A stretch of 64,000 bases of DNA from Melastoma dodecandrum (GCA_029817715.1 JARUPY010000396.1:2728001-2792000), one strand, 5' to 3'; shown: positions 46,866 to 59,989, counted from the stretch's first letter. A program made the numbers and translations. Notes: generated by a model from the sequence alone, not told the origin.

Positions 46866-48347
46866 TTAGTAGACCGCTCTCTCAGTTTTGTCCTCCGCCT
46901 CTTGAGCTAACATGGCTCCGATGACTGATTCAGTTGCGGCCACATAAAGCAGATAAGGCTTTCCTACCCGGGGAGGGGCAAGTACAGGCGGCTTCATTAA
47001 ATACTCCTTTAAGCCCTCAAATGCTTTCTGGTGCTCGTCGCCCCACACAAAGTTTCCCTTTGCCTTTAGTAAAGTCGAGAAGACTTCTGTTCGTCCAGCG
47101 ACGTTACCAATAAATCGCCTGAGATAATTGACCCTTCCCAAAAAAGCCTGTAACTGCTTCTTGTTACTCGGAGGGTTCAATCTCTGAATGGCATTCACTT
47201 TGTTCTGGTCGACTTCTATGCCTCGTTGATGAACTAGGAACCCTAGGAAATGCCCTGCTCTTACTCCAAAAGCGCATTTGAGAGGGTTTAGTTTGAGCTG
47301 ATATTTCCTCATTTGGATGAAAGCATTCCTAAGATCATTAGCATGCGACTTCTCGTCTCTTGATTTGACCACTATATCATCTATGTATACCTCGACTGTT
47401 TTGGCCATCGAAGCATCAAAAATGGCGTTCATGGCTCGTTGGTAGGTTGCACCAGCGTTTTTAAGCCCAAACGACATGACTACCCACTCGAAAATGCCTA
47501 AAGGAAATCTGAACGCGATTTTATGGATATCTTCCTCAGCCAAGAAAATTTGGTTATATCCTGAGAAACCATCCATGAATGACATAATCTGATGCCCTGC
47601 AGTTTTATCGACTAAGTCGTCTGCGATGGGCATGGGATATTCATCCTTTGGGGTAGCACGATTTAGGTCTCTGAAGTCGATGCAGACTCTAATCTTGCCA
47701 TTCTTTTTTATGACAGGGACTATGCTGGATATCCACTCGGTATACCTTGATGTTCTTATATACCCAGCTTTAAAAAGTTTCTTGACTTCTTCGAATACCG
47801 CCTGAGTGACTTCATGAGTCATTCTGCTTGGTGCCTGTTGGACTGGTTTAAATCCTGCTCTGATTGGCAACGTATGTTCTCCAAGTCGGCGATCTAGGCC
47901 AGGCATGTCAGTATAGTCCCAGGCGAAACAGTCCTTGAATTCTTCAAGAGTAGCCTTAATAGAATTGAAAAGTTCTTTATTCATTGAAGAACTAACGAAA
48001 GCGATCCGAGGGCTAGATTCCTCGCCTAAATTGATACTTACAAGCGGGTCACATGGCATCATGAGTGACTCGCGCCCCTGGACACCGCCTAAGTCGGTAT
48101 CAATGGACTTAGATAAGCTAGCCTCAGCATTTACATTGCTTATTTGGCAACCTAATTTCCTAGACTTCCTAGCATACTCCTGAAGTCGCTGGAGGAGATT
48201 AGCGACTGCATAGCCTCTTCCCTCGTCACTGTCCATACAATCCTTCGTGCAGGAGTCTTTCGGGCTCCAACTCCGTCGCAGCACTTTCCTGGCTCTTGGG
48301 CGCCTCCCCCTTGTCGCCATTAGAACTGTTGTCTGTCTCGCCTCCAT
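46866..48347 (-). pseudogene. pol: Tat-like reverse transcriptase
   Basis: Reads VPVIKKNGKIRVCIDFRDLN, MSFMDGFSGYNQIFLAEEDI, the catalytic EVYIDDIVVKSRDEK, and GHFLGFLVHQRGIEVDQNKV. The YIDD form and the motif order fit the Tat/OTA Gypsy lineage. It overlaps the gag/protease frame by 122 bases in another frame, which is probably a frame change near 48240-48260. The first 40-50 codons are not conserved-looking. The frame ends at TAA (46866-46868), replacing Tyr. Confidence 0.87.
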
Positions 48348-50664
48348 CCTTGGTCGGGACTACTTCCTGCAGGACCTCATCTATATCCTTGTCCGTGAAG
48401 TCGGGGCCCCATCCTGTCGGCACGATTGGTCCCTCATCAGGCTTGGGGTGAGAGGTGCCATAGCTCACAATGAAGTCGAACTTCCCGGAGGGTTCACCTA
48501 GGGGTCCGACAGTAGGGTCTCCTAGCTTGTAGCGTTGATCCAAGGTGAGGTCCTTGATCGTCTTGCATGTTTCTGCATGTAAAATGCCCTTGTCACAACA
48601 GGAGTATTCATCAGCCCTGATAGTCTCTATTTCAGAGTCAAGCCATAAAATCAACTCTCTATGCAAAGTCGACGGGATCGCGGCGGCTTTATGAAGCCAA
48701 TCGCGTCCCAAAAGCGCATTAAACGAAGGGGCTATGTCAATTACGAAGAAAGCAGTTTCCTGCTCGTGTCTTCCGACGCCTAAATGCACAGAGCATATCC
48801 CCAGGCATTCGGACTTCCTCCCATTAAAGCCGCTTACAGCCACATCGGTTCGCACCAACTCGCTAGGCTTGTACCCAAGTAGTCTAAACTTGGTGAGTGG
48901 GAGAACATTGACGGTGGCGCCGTTGTCTATTAAGACTCGACCAACCAAAACACCGTCAAAGGTGGCCGCGATGTATAACGAGTGCATGTGCTGTTTTATA
49001 CGATCCAATGGTTTCCTCAGCCAGTGCAGAGGGAAGCCAGATGGAAAAGAAGTGACCTTAGAATCCAGGGTTTTACCTTTCGGCGCCTCCGACTTGTCGT
49101 TGCAGGCGAACTCCGCAAGAAAGGTGAGAGCGTTACAACTCACGAGGGGCCCTTGTTCTGCGTTGAAGTCGCAGGGCCTGTCTTCTCGTAGAGGAGTGTA
49201 GTCGAAGCTTGAGCCCGGGTTTTCCGAGTAATCAGTAGACTCGACCCGTTCAGGCTCTGCGACTCGCTTCTCTGCAGCTTGGTTCCCTTCCGAGGGTGGC
49301 GTCGCAGGGGTCATCGTAGGTCTTTTTTGGGCGTGACTTAGACGCCTTTCCTTTCTCTTTTGAGCCCTTAAAGGGGGCACAACCTTCCTTTCCACATTTT
49401 GCCATCGAGACGAAGGGTTAAGGGCTTTGACGAATTTTGGTTTCTTAGAACCAAAAAGGAGTCGGCTTACCTCTACGAATCTGCCGTTGGCTGGGTCATA
49501 TCCCACCTGCACTGGAGCACTTTCTGGTCTACTAGAGGAAGGTTTGCTAGGGTTTGAATTACCTGTACCCTCGGGGCGGACTGCTTTCACCAGCATCTCC
49601 CCTTTTGCGGACAAGTCGACCAGTCGCAGGAAGTAGTTGACACAGCATGCTTTGCAGAGCTGGGTAATAAGTATCCGATTATGGGCGATCAGCTTGCATT
49701 TCTGGCACAGTAGCTTCTCGTCCAAAAATTGGGCGATAGGAAGTCCTCTCCGCAATTCCTGGGGGTCGACTGTCTGCGACGCATATCGAGGCCTGCGACT
49801 TGCAGCCTGTTGGGGTCGGTCTACTCCCTTTTGCTCTTCCACAGGTCTTGTCTCCTTGATAGGGGTAGTCCTAATGTACCCCTGCTTGACGACTCTCTGG
49901 CCGGACGAGTCCATAAACTCGAGTCGCCGTGCCGGGCGTTCTGTACCCCGGGCGGCTGCCTCTCCATTCCCCCCGTGCCCCTGGGAACCTCCTCTTCCTC
50001 CTCGCGAAGCCAGTCGACGATCCACACTAGGAGGACTTTTGAGAACGTGAGAGGGGCCTCGGGGGGCAGTCAACGACATTGCTGCTTCCTCGAAAGGGGT
50101 CAGGTCATACCAGTCTTCTGTCTTGCTGTCCAGCAGGTACTTCTTAAATGTGTGGCATTGGTCCGTCGTGTGAGTGTCGTTCAGGTGCCAGTGGCAAAGC
50201 CACTTGTCCCTTCCCTTTGGCAGGATGACAACCCCACGCTCAGCCAGTCGCTTCATCAGGGCATTAGCCACCAAGGTCTCGCCAGTTGCTTGCAAATCCT
50301 GCGAGGGTATAGCAGAGTCGTTAATGACTTCTACAAGGTTAACCTCAGTGTCAAATACATCAAATGTATGAATGGCGACTTCGTCGCCAAATGGATTATC
50401 ATCCACCATGGCGACTTCATCGACTTCAGGAAAACAGAGCTCTTTAGATTCTATTAAATCCTGAATTATGTTTCTAAAGGACAGGCAGTCCTTGGTAGTA
50501 TGGGTGAAGGAACCATGCCACTTGCAGTAATTCCTACTTTTTTTCCTTTTCTGTCTGAGGGACTCGATGACCAGGCTTGAGCCTGATCCTTTTCTTTTGA
50601 TAAAGCCAGTCGAAAATGGCGTCGACTTTATCTGTGTCGAAGGAGTACTTCCTTTCCTCGGCAC
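48226..50664 (-). pseudogene. Tat-like gag C-terminus and protease
   Basis: Open for 812 codons; conserved sequence starts at about 50540 (SRNYCKWHGSFTHTTKDC). Features: CHWHLNDTHTTDQC; the LLCQKCKLIAHNRI cysteine region; and an aspartic-protease-like GRVLIDNGATVNVLP, in which the active site reads DNGA instead of DSG/DTG. A frameshift near the T-run at 50538-50546 separates it from the upstream gag frame; element 1 has no such shift there. Confidence 0.83.
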
Positions 50665-52207
50665 TTTTCTGGGAGGCTTTAGCTTTAGAATTCTTCCTAG
50701 TCAAGAGGTCACATATAGTCGACTCTCCCTTAACAAACTCGGCCACGTCGACTTCATAAGTATCGACATGGTAGGCTCGAGTGAGCTTGGCCTCTTCTGT
50801 TAGGAGCTGATAGTACTCAGTGGCTCTCCTTGCCAAATCATATAGATCGGCAAAGCGCTCCCCTTGTAGCTTTTTCTGGAAAGGAATGGACAACGCATTT
50901 AATGCGAGGAGCAACTGGTCTTTTTCCGGTATGGGAGGTCTGCACCTCAATAAGGCCTTTCTAAGTTTCATTAAAAACTGCCCTGGGTGTTCCCCATTAG
51001 CCTGCCTAAGGCGCATAACCTCAAACATCGACATGGGGGTATCGAGTCGAGCAAAGGTTTTAACAAACATGGACTGCATCTGAGTCCACGAAGCTACTGA
51101 CCCTGGCGGCAAACCTGCATACCAGGTAAAGGCATCCCCGGTTAAAGAATTCGGGAAGAGCTTTAGTTTCCAGAAGTCATTCCCGGCCGCCTCACCAAGT
51201 TGGTGAGTGAAGCGAGCAATATGCTCAAGTGGGGTCATTTCATCTTCGCCCGAGAAGCGAGTGAAGTCGGGCACCCTATAACCCCTAGGTAAAGGGAAAT
51301 CCCTATCAATGTACGCAGGATAAGGAGGCCTGTATAAACAGGTGTCATCTCGCCGAGCTATTCCGGGGACGACTTGCTCTATAACCTGAGTTATGGCCTC
51401 TCTTAAGTCTGGGGGTACACCGCCTATCGGACCCTGCTCAGCGAGTCGAGTTGGCCTCAACGGGCTATACGGAGGCCTTTCTCCCATTGTTTGGCTCGTC
51501 GGATCCCTTACATAAAACGAAGGCTCCTCACGATGATTACTATTCCGGGGTCCAGGCTCATAGATATTTCCAACTGCGTCGACCATTGGCTCCTTTCCAG
51601 GGCGACGAGTCGGAATAAAGTCCTCCCCTCGATCTGTTTCCTCTTGAAAGTCCTCTGCCTCATTCCAATACGTATTCGCTGGTCGATTACGTGAAGAAGA
51701 GGGTCGACTAGGGGGAACCAGATTCCCGGGTTCAAAAAGAGCATTTGTCCTTATCTCAGATTGTTCAAAAGTCACGTTACGTGACCCTTGAGCAGTCCGT
51801 CGAGTGTCTGTCATGAACGTAGACTCCCTAAAGGGGGCTTCACTCATACGAGGTCTTACTCTTTCTTCGTCTCTCGGGCCAGAAAGACGCCCTATTAGAG
51901 TTTGGACATCCATTAGAATACCCTTCATATCAGTCAACTCCTGACGCACATCCCCCAGTTCCTTGTGGAACTCCAGTCTTGAAATAAATTCGGACGGGGT
52001 ATGTGAATCAAAAGTGGACTGGTTCGTAGCTGCCTGGCCTCCTAGGGCCGGCGCTGGCAAGTCCATTCCCAGAGGAAGTTCTGACTGGTTTGTAGCTGCC
52101 TGGCCTCCTAGGGCCGGTGCTTGCAAGCCCATTCCCAGAGGAAGTTCTGACTGGTTTTCCCCATCTAAGAGATTGTGAGACTCACGGCTTCGAGTATTTC
52201 TCGGCAT
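50534..52207 (-). pseudogene. gag: Tat-like gag N-terminal part (element 2)
   Basis: 557 codons from MPRNTRS at 52207. It includes a short internal duplication near the N-terminus (two copies of SELPLGM...PAPALGGQAATNQS, 52030-52150), absent from element 1. The capsid-like region reads FSGEDEMTPLEHIARFTHQL and PPGSVASWTQMQSMFVKTFA. It is uninterrupted where element 1 has three stops, so element 2 is the better preserved gag; it ends by frameshift at 50534. Confidence 0.87.
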
Positions 52208-52268
52208 TTGAGACTAAGATATATTTTTTTTTGTTTTCCTGCCGCTCCCACTGTGGTCGCCAAAAACG

Positions 52269-53224
52269 TGTTCGCCTATAGAACGGATCACGCCGGAAAT
52301 ATTTGGCAAAGGACTCACAGGGATTGAGTTGTGGTCACCAGTAAGAAGATGCACAATTCTATTGAAATAAAATGCAAGTCTTACAATCTTAACGAATTTA
52401 AAAACACAGGGCTTACAGCCATCAGAAATGAAAAAATGCAGGCGGTAACAACGACGTGGAACTCTGTGACGGCGGAGAACTTGTGACGAAGGCCTTGGAA
52501 GCTCGCTCCGTCGGTGGTGGTCGCTGGCGGGAGGCTGTGACGAAGGCCCTACGAGCTCACTCCGTCGGTGGTGTCGCTGGCGGGAGTTGACGACAAAGGC
52601 CCTACGAGCTCACTCTGCCGGTGGAAGGGGAGTTGACCTATAAACCGAGTCGAGGTATCTAATTCCTAAAGTTGACGAACAAACTTCAGAGTTTTGGCTG
52701 TGTATGGTCGTGTCCTTTTCTTAAAAATTTCTCTGCTATTTATAGAGGTCTTGTACGTGATTAACACGTAACAGATAGATCGTTTTGCAGATCGTGTTAT
52801 AGATCGTGATCCCTAATATCGTGGGAGTGTCTTAACAACCCCCTTGATATATGGGATCACGTTCCTGGATATTTAAGATCAGTTACGATTTTTAACAAAC
52901 GTGATTGAAAATGAATAAATTTATTTCAACCTTGTCGACTTGACTGATCTGTACGGACTACAATCGACTTGGTCAATTTATCCAGAATTCCATCGACTTG
53001 ACCCTACTAGTAGGCTTAGCTACTGTTGAGTCATCTTGGTTGACTTTGATTACCATACTCCTTCGTTGTGAGTCGACCTAGTCGACTTCGTCACAAGTCG
53101 ACCTAGTCGACTTCGTCATGGGTCGGCCTAGACGGTTGCATCTTGGGCCGACTCGGAGTGTGACTTGGGTGCTTACTGGGTTTCTGCTCTAAGTCCAAGC
53201 CCAAAATTATTTGCCATGTCAACA
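52269..53224 (-). repeat. 5' LTR of Tat-like element 2
   Basis: 956 bp, TGTTCGCC...GTCAACA, more divergent from the two element 1 LTRs than they are from each other. Minus-strand TATA box at 52736-52745. About three units of the GTCGAC-rich repeat at 53070-53140. Confidence 0.87.
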
Positions 53225-53429
53225 CACCCACTCCTCCGGGAGCATCCGGGTAACGGCAGCGGGCACAACCGCGGGTAGCCGTCGCCCCTCCGTACTCATC
53301 CGACCACTGTCGGGTATGTCCTGAAGTGCAAGATCCCATAATCAACTCATAAGTGATATGACTCAGTCTCACCTCGCAAGGTACAACAAAAGATTGAAGT
53401 TTAGCTCCATTATATTTCTCCGTTATTCT
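53225..53429 (-). mobile_element. 3' portion of the LTR repeat, unit C
   Basis: Starts at CACCCACTCCTCCGGGAGC, corresponding to about 3447 in unit A, and continues to the CTCCGTTATTCTC end. The left part was lost or displaced where Tat element 2 joins. Confidence 0.55.
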
Positions 53430-53700
53430 CTTTTTTTTTTATGTTGACCGACTTATATTATTAGTAAACACTTTTTGGTAAATCAAAATAGGAAATTTTA
53501 TTTATAGTAAATACTTTTTGGTAAATCAAAATAAGAAATTTTATTTATCTTAGTACTATATATTTATTTTAGAATAATAAATTATTTTTAAAACTTTAAT
53601 GGAAAAATATCGATATGATCGAGTCAATTCTTTATTTTATCGTTATATAGTTTGTTGTATAATTTTATCTCCAATTTTTATTTTTATATTGATTTTGACC
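53430..53700. other. Truncated upstream spacer of RPB3-C
   Basis: AT-rich, with the 43-bp doublet at 53462-53547. At about 53700 it jumps from the sequence matching 3935 to that matching 4299 of unit A, a deletion of about 360 bp that removes the RPB3 5' UTR and start codons. Confidence 0.75.
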
Positions 53701-54419
53701 AGTTGAAGGACGACTACGCTAAGTTCGAGCTCCGCGACACCGACGTCAGCATGGCGAACGCCCTCCGCCGCGTCATGATCGCCGAGGTCCCCACCGTCGC
53801 CATCGACCTCGTCGAGATCGAGGTCAACTCCTCCGTCCTCAACGACGAGTTCATTGCCCACCGCCTCGGCCTCATCCCCCTCTCCAGCGACCGCGCCATG
53901 TCCATGCGCTTCTCCCGTGACTGCGACTCCTGCGACGGCGACGGCCTGTTCTGCTCCGTCGAGTTCCACCTCCGCGCCAAGTGTATCGGAGACCATACCC
54001 TCGACGTCACCAGCAAGGACCTCATCAGCTCCGACCACACCGTCGTCCCCGTCGACTACTCCTCCGATTCCTTCTCCAACGACCCCTCCGACCACAGGTC
54101 GCATCCTTCCCCTCGTCTCCCTGCCTCCTTGCCCCGTGATTCTTTCTTGAGGGAACTTACTATAGCTGCTTGTTTCTCTTTAGGGGTATCATCATTGTGA
54201 AGCTGAGGAAGGGGCAGGAGCTTAGGCTAAGGGCTATAGCAAGGAAGGGCATCGGAAAGGATCATGCCAAGTGGTCCCCTGCCGCCAGTGACATTCATGT
54301 ATGAACCGGATATTCACATCAATGAAGAGTTGATGGAAACTCTGACCCTAGAGGAGAAAGTGAGCTGGGTCGAGAGCAACCCAACCAAAGTATTCGACAT
54401 TGATCCGAATACCGAGCAG
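53701..54419 (+). pseudogene. NRPB3: RPB3-like copy C, 5' exons (pseudogene)
   Basis: Exon 1 (to 54098) begins at LKDDYAKFELRDTD with no native start; the frame happens to be open from AT-rich upstream sequence. It shares with copy A the six-base zinc-loop deletion near 53945 and the two-base deletion near 54286 that breaks the frame before VTFMYEPD. The first intron has a normal GT donor (54099), unlike copy A. Exon 2 is 54184-54419. Promoter loss plus a frameshift make it a clear pseudogene. Confidence 0.88.
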
Positions 54420-54890
54420 GTTTGTCATTGCCTCCCATCTCCATTATTTCAGAATGGAATTTTCTGTTGGCTAGATTTTTATCATACGTCTAGATAACAT
54501 TCTCCAATCAGGCTAGCTTCTAGTGAGAACTCCTGATCCTTATCTTTGTGCCATTGCATTGTTAGTGCTTTTTCATGTAGCAAACATAGTCTGATCCAGT
54601 TCAGCTACGGTGGGTTGTTGTATCTCTGGTTGAAGAGAGTGGTCTGACTTTCTGAGCGGTCTCCGGTCCACTGTTGACGACTCGAAAAAATTGTGGGTCT
54701 GCAGACAGAAAGTGTAGGAATTGCCCTGCTATAGACTCCTCATGCTTGCCATCTGTTGTAGTTTACATTCCAGTAGATGATTGCATATTCCGTTTCAGTT
54801 TGAAAAAGCTGGCAAAGTTGGCTGTCGAAAATCAATTGGATTCGCTTTAAGTTTTATCTGGCTAATCCTTTTTCTCCTTTTCTCCTATAG

Positions 54891-55163
54891 GTGGTAGTGG
54901 TTGACCCCGAAGCATATACTTATGATGATGAAGCGATTAAGAAGGCTGAGGCGATGGGGAAGCCAGGGCTTGTGGAGATCTACGCGAAGGAGGACAGTTT
55001 TATCTTCACTGTTGAATCAACTGGTGCCATCAAAGCTTCGCAGTTGGTCCTCAATGCTATCGAGATTTTGAAGCAGAAGCTTGATGCTGTTCGCTTATCT
55101 GAGGACACAGTTGAGGCTGACGACCAATTCGGAGAGCTGGGTGCTCATATGCGAGGGGGCTGA
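54891..55163 (+). pseudogene. NRPB3: RPB3-like copy C, last exon
   Basis: Identical in translation to the copy A last exon and ends GAHMRGG. The preceding intron (54420-54890) lacks the Copia element and has the intact target site GCTTC at 54516-54520. Confidence 0.88.
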
Positions 55164-56350
55164 CTCTTTTTTTTTTTTGTAGCTTCTGTCTTGGGACTAA
55201 AGGCTTTCTAATCATTGGTCTGCGCGATGATACTTGCTTTTGGTGTGTAGTTTTACACTGAAAACCCACCCATCTTCTGTTGAATGGTTTTAAGGTTACC
55301 TATTATTACCGTAAGGCATTAAGTTATCACACTTTCAAAAACTACTATATATATATAATACAATCAAGTTAGTATCTTATGATAATTGAAAATTTCACCA
55401 TCAGCCTCGGGAGTTTTTTTTTTTTAATGTCCAACAGGTTTTCGTACATCCAAACGTCCAAACAATCCAATAAGAAAACTAACCAACAAAAAGTTAAGAT
55501 ACAAAAACTGTTTATTCATTTCAGTTATTTTTACATTAACACACCCGGGCAGATTTTAGACATATCAACAAACGTTTCAAGCTTTCTCCCGGGATTAAGG
55601 GATCACTAAGGATGGGGGCTCCTTAATAGCGTCGACCGCCTGCAGTCGACAAAAGCACCTGGCTAAACTTCTTCCCTTTCCTCGCCATCTCGTTCCCCTT
55701 GTTACCCGTTTCATGCCCTCCCACCGGTTTGCCTTTCGATATCATATTCGCAAAAGATGGCACGTTCGACGTGTTACTGCCCCCTGAAAGAAACCTCCCA
55801 AGCTGGGTCATGAAGCACCGTCCCAAGACAATGGAGGAACACTCGGGCTCAAGATAAAATGTAAGAAACTACCTTTGATGGTAGTTGTTTGATCCACGGA
55901 ATCCATTCCTTCCCTTTTCAAAGAGGGTGAGTCGTGCCCCGCAGCAAAACCGAGTCTAGTTGACATTAGAGAATGTCTTCCTCTCCCCATTCACCGGTGG
56001 ACTTGTGGACAGGATTTTTGGTTGACACAAAGCTAAGGCAAGGCAATGCCAAACAACAGTGATTAGACTTCTTCACAATATAAAAGTTCTTAATGCCAAT
56101 TGGAGCACGATTGGCAGCGAACCTTCGAAGTCGTCCTTGGAAAATGTTGGCGGACCAAAGGTTGAAGGCTGACCAATGTCAAATTGTACAGACATAGGAA
56201 TTTCAGCAGATTGGGAGGTCGTATTCTAGTGTGTAGGAAGTGTGCTTGAGCAGTGATTTGGTCATTCATTGATAGGTCATTGTGTTGATTTCTCACTGTT
56301 TCAGAAAATCTGAATTAGAATGGGTCGGGGTGTTGCTGGCCATTATGCAC
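55164..56350. other. Spacer between RPB3-C and PGDH-C
   Basis: Matches 11213-12280 of unit A. A short minus-strand open frame of unknown identity is kept (55623-55826). About 110 bp near 55815-55925 are present here and absent in unit A, and about 220 bp before the PGDH exon are missing here. Confidence 0.55.
55623..55826 (-). CDS. Unrecognised short open frame, unit C counterpart
   Basis: 67 codons ending FSQVLLSTAGGRRY; the 62 C-terminal residues equal those at 11672-11860. Upstream of the shared ATG, the unit C sequence differs because unit A has a deletion there. No family is recognised. Confidence 0.22.
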   Translation of the reverse strand: MGRCFMTQLGRFLSGGSNTSNVPSFANMISKGKPVGGHETGNKGNEMARKGKKFSQVLLSTAGGRRY

Positions 56351-56960
56351 GAAGGCTGGCTGTCCAGTTGGTTGCCGGAGGAAGTAGCGTCAAGACCGTC
56401 AGAGTCTCGTATGCGTCTGCCAGAGCACCGGATGATCTCGACACCAGACTCCTGCGAGCCATGATCACCAAAGGGCTGATAGAGCCGATATCCAGCGTGT
56501 TTGTCAACCTGGTGAACGCAGACTTCACGGCCAAGCAGAGGGGACTCAGAATAACAGAGGAACGGGTCATCCTGGACGGTTCCCCGGAGAGCCCCCTGGA
56601 GTACATACAGGTCCAGATAGCGAACGTGGAGTCGAGGTTCGCGAGCGCGATATCGGACTCGGGGGAGATAACAGTGGAGGGAAGGGTGAAGGACGGGATC
56701 CCGCACCTGACAAGGGTGGGGGGGTTCGAGGTGGACGTGAGCCTGGAAGGGAGCATCATACTGTGCAGGCAGGTGGGTAAGGTGGGGAGAGCATACTGGG
56801 GGAGGAGAACGTGAACGTGAGCTTCATGAGCGTGGGGAGGATAGCACCGAGAAAGCAGGCAGTGATGGCGATAGGGGTGGACGACCAGCCTAGCAGGGAG
56901 ACGCTGAAGAAGATCGGGGATATCCCAGCGGTGGAGGAGTTCGTCTTCCTCAAGTTATGA
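56351..56960 (+). pseudogene. PGDH: 3-phosphoglycerate dehydrogenase terminal exon, copy C (pseudogene)
   Basis: Begins within RLAVQLVAGGSSVKTV because a deletion removed the splice acceptor and the first 13 or so residues of the exon. It runs parallel to copy A through LEGSIILCRQV, then lacks 18 bases (removing DQPGMI, part of the ACT ligand-binding loop), and two bases are inserted near 56790, shifting the frame. The remaining sequence to EEFVFLKL is still readable in another frame. Confidence 0.87.
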
Positions 56961-59900
56961 TGAGGACAGATAAGGAGGACATGGGTTTGTGCCCCAATGT
57001 TACTACTTACTTCTCTCTCTCTATATATATCTCTTTCTGCAACTTCTTGTTGGGGATCATTTCATTTGCATTTGCATTTGCACGTATTGTCACCAACTGT
57101 TCTATTCCAGAGCTTCATCATCCCATCCACTCGATTTCTCTAAAACTATGTCCAAAGGTAGCTTTTTCAAATCATATCATTTATGTTTGAGAGCAACCAA
57201 TGGAAACGCAATGTAATCGCTCCTTGGCCCTTCACCGCCTTTTCTTTCTTTTTTTTTCTTCATATATTATCATAAATAATTGTTTTAAAGATAATCTGAT
57301 ATCTTCTTGAAAACTAACTTCGCTTAAGGAACATTCGGTTCAATTTCAATTCGGTCAAATTATTATGTCATGTACTTGAACTATTTTTAAATTCTAAAAA
57401 TTTTAAAAATATATCAAATTTAACATAGTTTTTCATTAGGAATTATCAATGGTATAAACACAAACTTTGTACGATTGAATTTTCAAGATGATTTATTCAT
57501 TGTGCCGCACAAAGAATTTACCCATGCGAGCCATAAATAACAAGCTTTTACCATTTTATAGCTTATTACTATTTTCTTTGTCTATATTCTTCGACATACT
57601 TGGTTCAAGATCCTCGTCTTCATTTACAATATCGCATGCTATAGCATATGCATACATTCGACGTCTATTTCATTTCGATTCCATCTTTTTCCAGTCAAAA
57701 CATAGTTTATAGAGATTTATTCATTAGACGTTTCACTTGCATTTTATACTCATTAGCAATACTATGTTGTCGGGACGTCAATTCTTATTGAAGCATTTTA
57801 AGCTGGAATACAAAACGTAGTCACTTTCTTAGGGTTAATAAAAGCATAGACAATTCATTTGCTAAATTTTACAAGTGAATAATTTTCTGAACTTCAAGTT
57901 CATATTGTTTTGTACGAGGATCATAGTGAGCCAATGATAACTCACGCCAGATTATTTCCTTTTCCAACTGCTTATGTTCCCCCCCTTTCAATGTTAGAAA
58001 TGTCATTTCATTAAATTTACAATTGGCAAAACGTGCCGTAAATATATCTCTCATTTATGGGGACAGTGAATACGCTTCAGGGGTCGGTGAATCCGCTTAT
58101 GAGAATCGTGAATCCGCTTCGGTGCATCGAGATTTGGTACGAATAAACTTTTTGATAATAAAAATATTGAAATAACGTGTAGGATTATCGTTTACAAACT
58201 CCACATAATCGTTAATTTAGCGTCCTTTCAATCCTCAAGGATCTTTTTTTTTTGCGGGCGATGGGTCTCTCTGGTTTGTCTGCCCGTGGGTGAATGTCTA
58301 TCCACCTTAGAGGACATCAACACCGACCTTTGGGGAGGCATTGAAGTAGTGGGTTTTACTTGTTATCAACGAAGAGATGGTGATGGGGTTCACTCTTGGT
58401 CGATGATGGGACAATTAGGTGTGCCCATTAATGGAGTACTTGGTTTAAGGATTCGGCCATGAAATTGAATAAACTAACAATCTTATTTATTTCTATTTTC
58501 TTATCTTTTTTATTTCATTTCTTTCCTTTTTCTTCAATTCAGTTTCTTAAATTTTAAAGAGAAATGAAAAAAATGGGATTCACTTGCTCATGATAAGAAA
58601 TACTTCTTCCCTTATCCATTCCATTATTTTCATCTTCTCCTCTTCTTCCTTGACTAAGTACCCCATTTTTTTAAACAACTCTCTTAATAATCACTATAGT
58701 TTTTCCATTCCCATTCCATTCCATTCGAAATTCCATTTTGGAAATCAAACGAGCTATAAGGGATATTGTTCGGTTATAACAATAGGCTTCTTGTATTGAA
58801 ATTTTATTTTATTTGACATTTGATCCGATAGAATTAACAATCATAACAGACCTTGTCAGATGCTCAGATTTGGTCTAAGAGTACATATATCAAATACGAG
58901 TTGGCAAATATCTACCGAGCGAAGGCATCATGTCTTGTTGAGTATTCAATGATAGAACAATTTGTGATTTTAACGTGGCTTTATGCTTTAGGTGAAACAT
59001 TGCTCCTTGATGTCTTATTGAGAGAATGATCTCGTTGTAATGTGTGTCAGATAATCCCTAATTGTTAAGCTTTATATTTTGTCAAAACTCGAAAGGAGAA
59101 ACTTAAAATCTCTCGTAAATAAAATAGTTAGTTTAGGGTGTATATAGGATGGAAATGTATCATCTTGAATATGTTATACCATTGATATTTATAAGATTAT
59201 TTATCCATTATAAAATCTAATCGAATTAGTCGGGTCTACGAAGTAATCGCCTAGGTTAGTGAATCTTTTTCATGACATTATGCCACATTAATATATAAAG
59301 TGTTGCTCTCAATAAGCCATATGAATACGCTTCAAGTATTTTAAATATCGAGAGAGCCGATAAAGTCAGTGCACCGCATCGAGTGTTGTTAAGTTTGAGA
59401 CTAATGTAAATTTTTATTTGAAACGTTGTTTAAGTTGGCATAAGTAACGTATTTTGTATGCTTAACTTAACGTACAAGTGAAGTTTTTCGATATTTGTAT
59501 TACAAGCATTAGACTATCAAGGTAGCTCATTTTCAATGTGAGGTGTTTCACGTGCGCGTTTATCCAGGAATTTTGCTACGAGAAACTGTGATGCTATGAA
59601 AAGATACGACCGAAGCCTCTCCCCCTTCAACTAGGACAACTCCTTAAATGGGATTTTGCTCTCAAAGTCTCCTGAGCATTAACAGAAAGCCAACCATCAC
59701 AAGTCACTTGAGAAAACAACTACATGATTCAAATTCTAAAACAAAAAAAAAAAAAAATCGAACAGAAAGAGAGATTTAACATAAACTGAAAATAGTAGGG
59801 GATTATCCGGGACATCCTGGGCCAGTCAAACTCTATTGGATCGAGACCTCATCAATCCATATATATTTTATGAAAACACAACCCACACACATATGTATGT

Positions 59901-59989
59901 TGTTTCATATATTTGAAAGATACTTTGATGAGAGTGGTTCTTTCTATTCCGGGGAATCATTTTAAGTCCAATCCTTTCAAAAGAAACCC
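56961..59989. other. AT-rich spacer between PGDH-C and TNL-C
   Basis: Counterpart of 13121-16072, with many small indels. It includes a (CT)n/(TA)n run at 57011-57035, a segment near 57308-57420 that is absent from unit A, and the fossil Copia fragment at 57840-58054. No intact gene. Confidence 0.6.
57840..58054 (-). pseudogene. Fossil Copia polyprotein fragment, unit C
   Basis: The minus strand reads RDIFTARFANCKFNEMTF, KQLEKEIIWRELSLAHYDPR and YELEVQKIIHL, then a stop and NLANELSM. This is the integrase/reverse-transcriptase linker of plant Copia polyproteins. It is older than the segmental duplication, since unit A has it too. Confidence 0.55.

Larger units (their letters stand above)
46344..53224 (-). 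mobile_element. Truncated Ty3/Gypsy element, Tat-like (element 2)
   Basis: Minus-strand element with a 5' LTR (52269-53224), gag, protease, reverse transcriptase and the start of RNase H. Integrase and the 3' LTR are missing, since the left end joins RPB3-B exon 1. The right LTR end joins unit C upstream sequence at 53225. The parts it shares with element 1 are nearly identical in gag, marking the same family. The junction is best explained by a deletion that removed the element's 3' part together with most of unit B. Confidence 0.9.
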
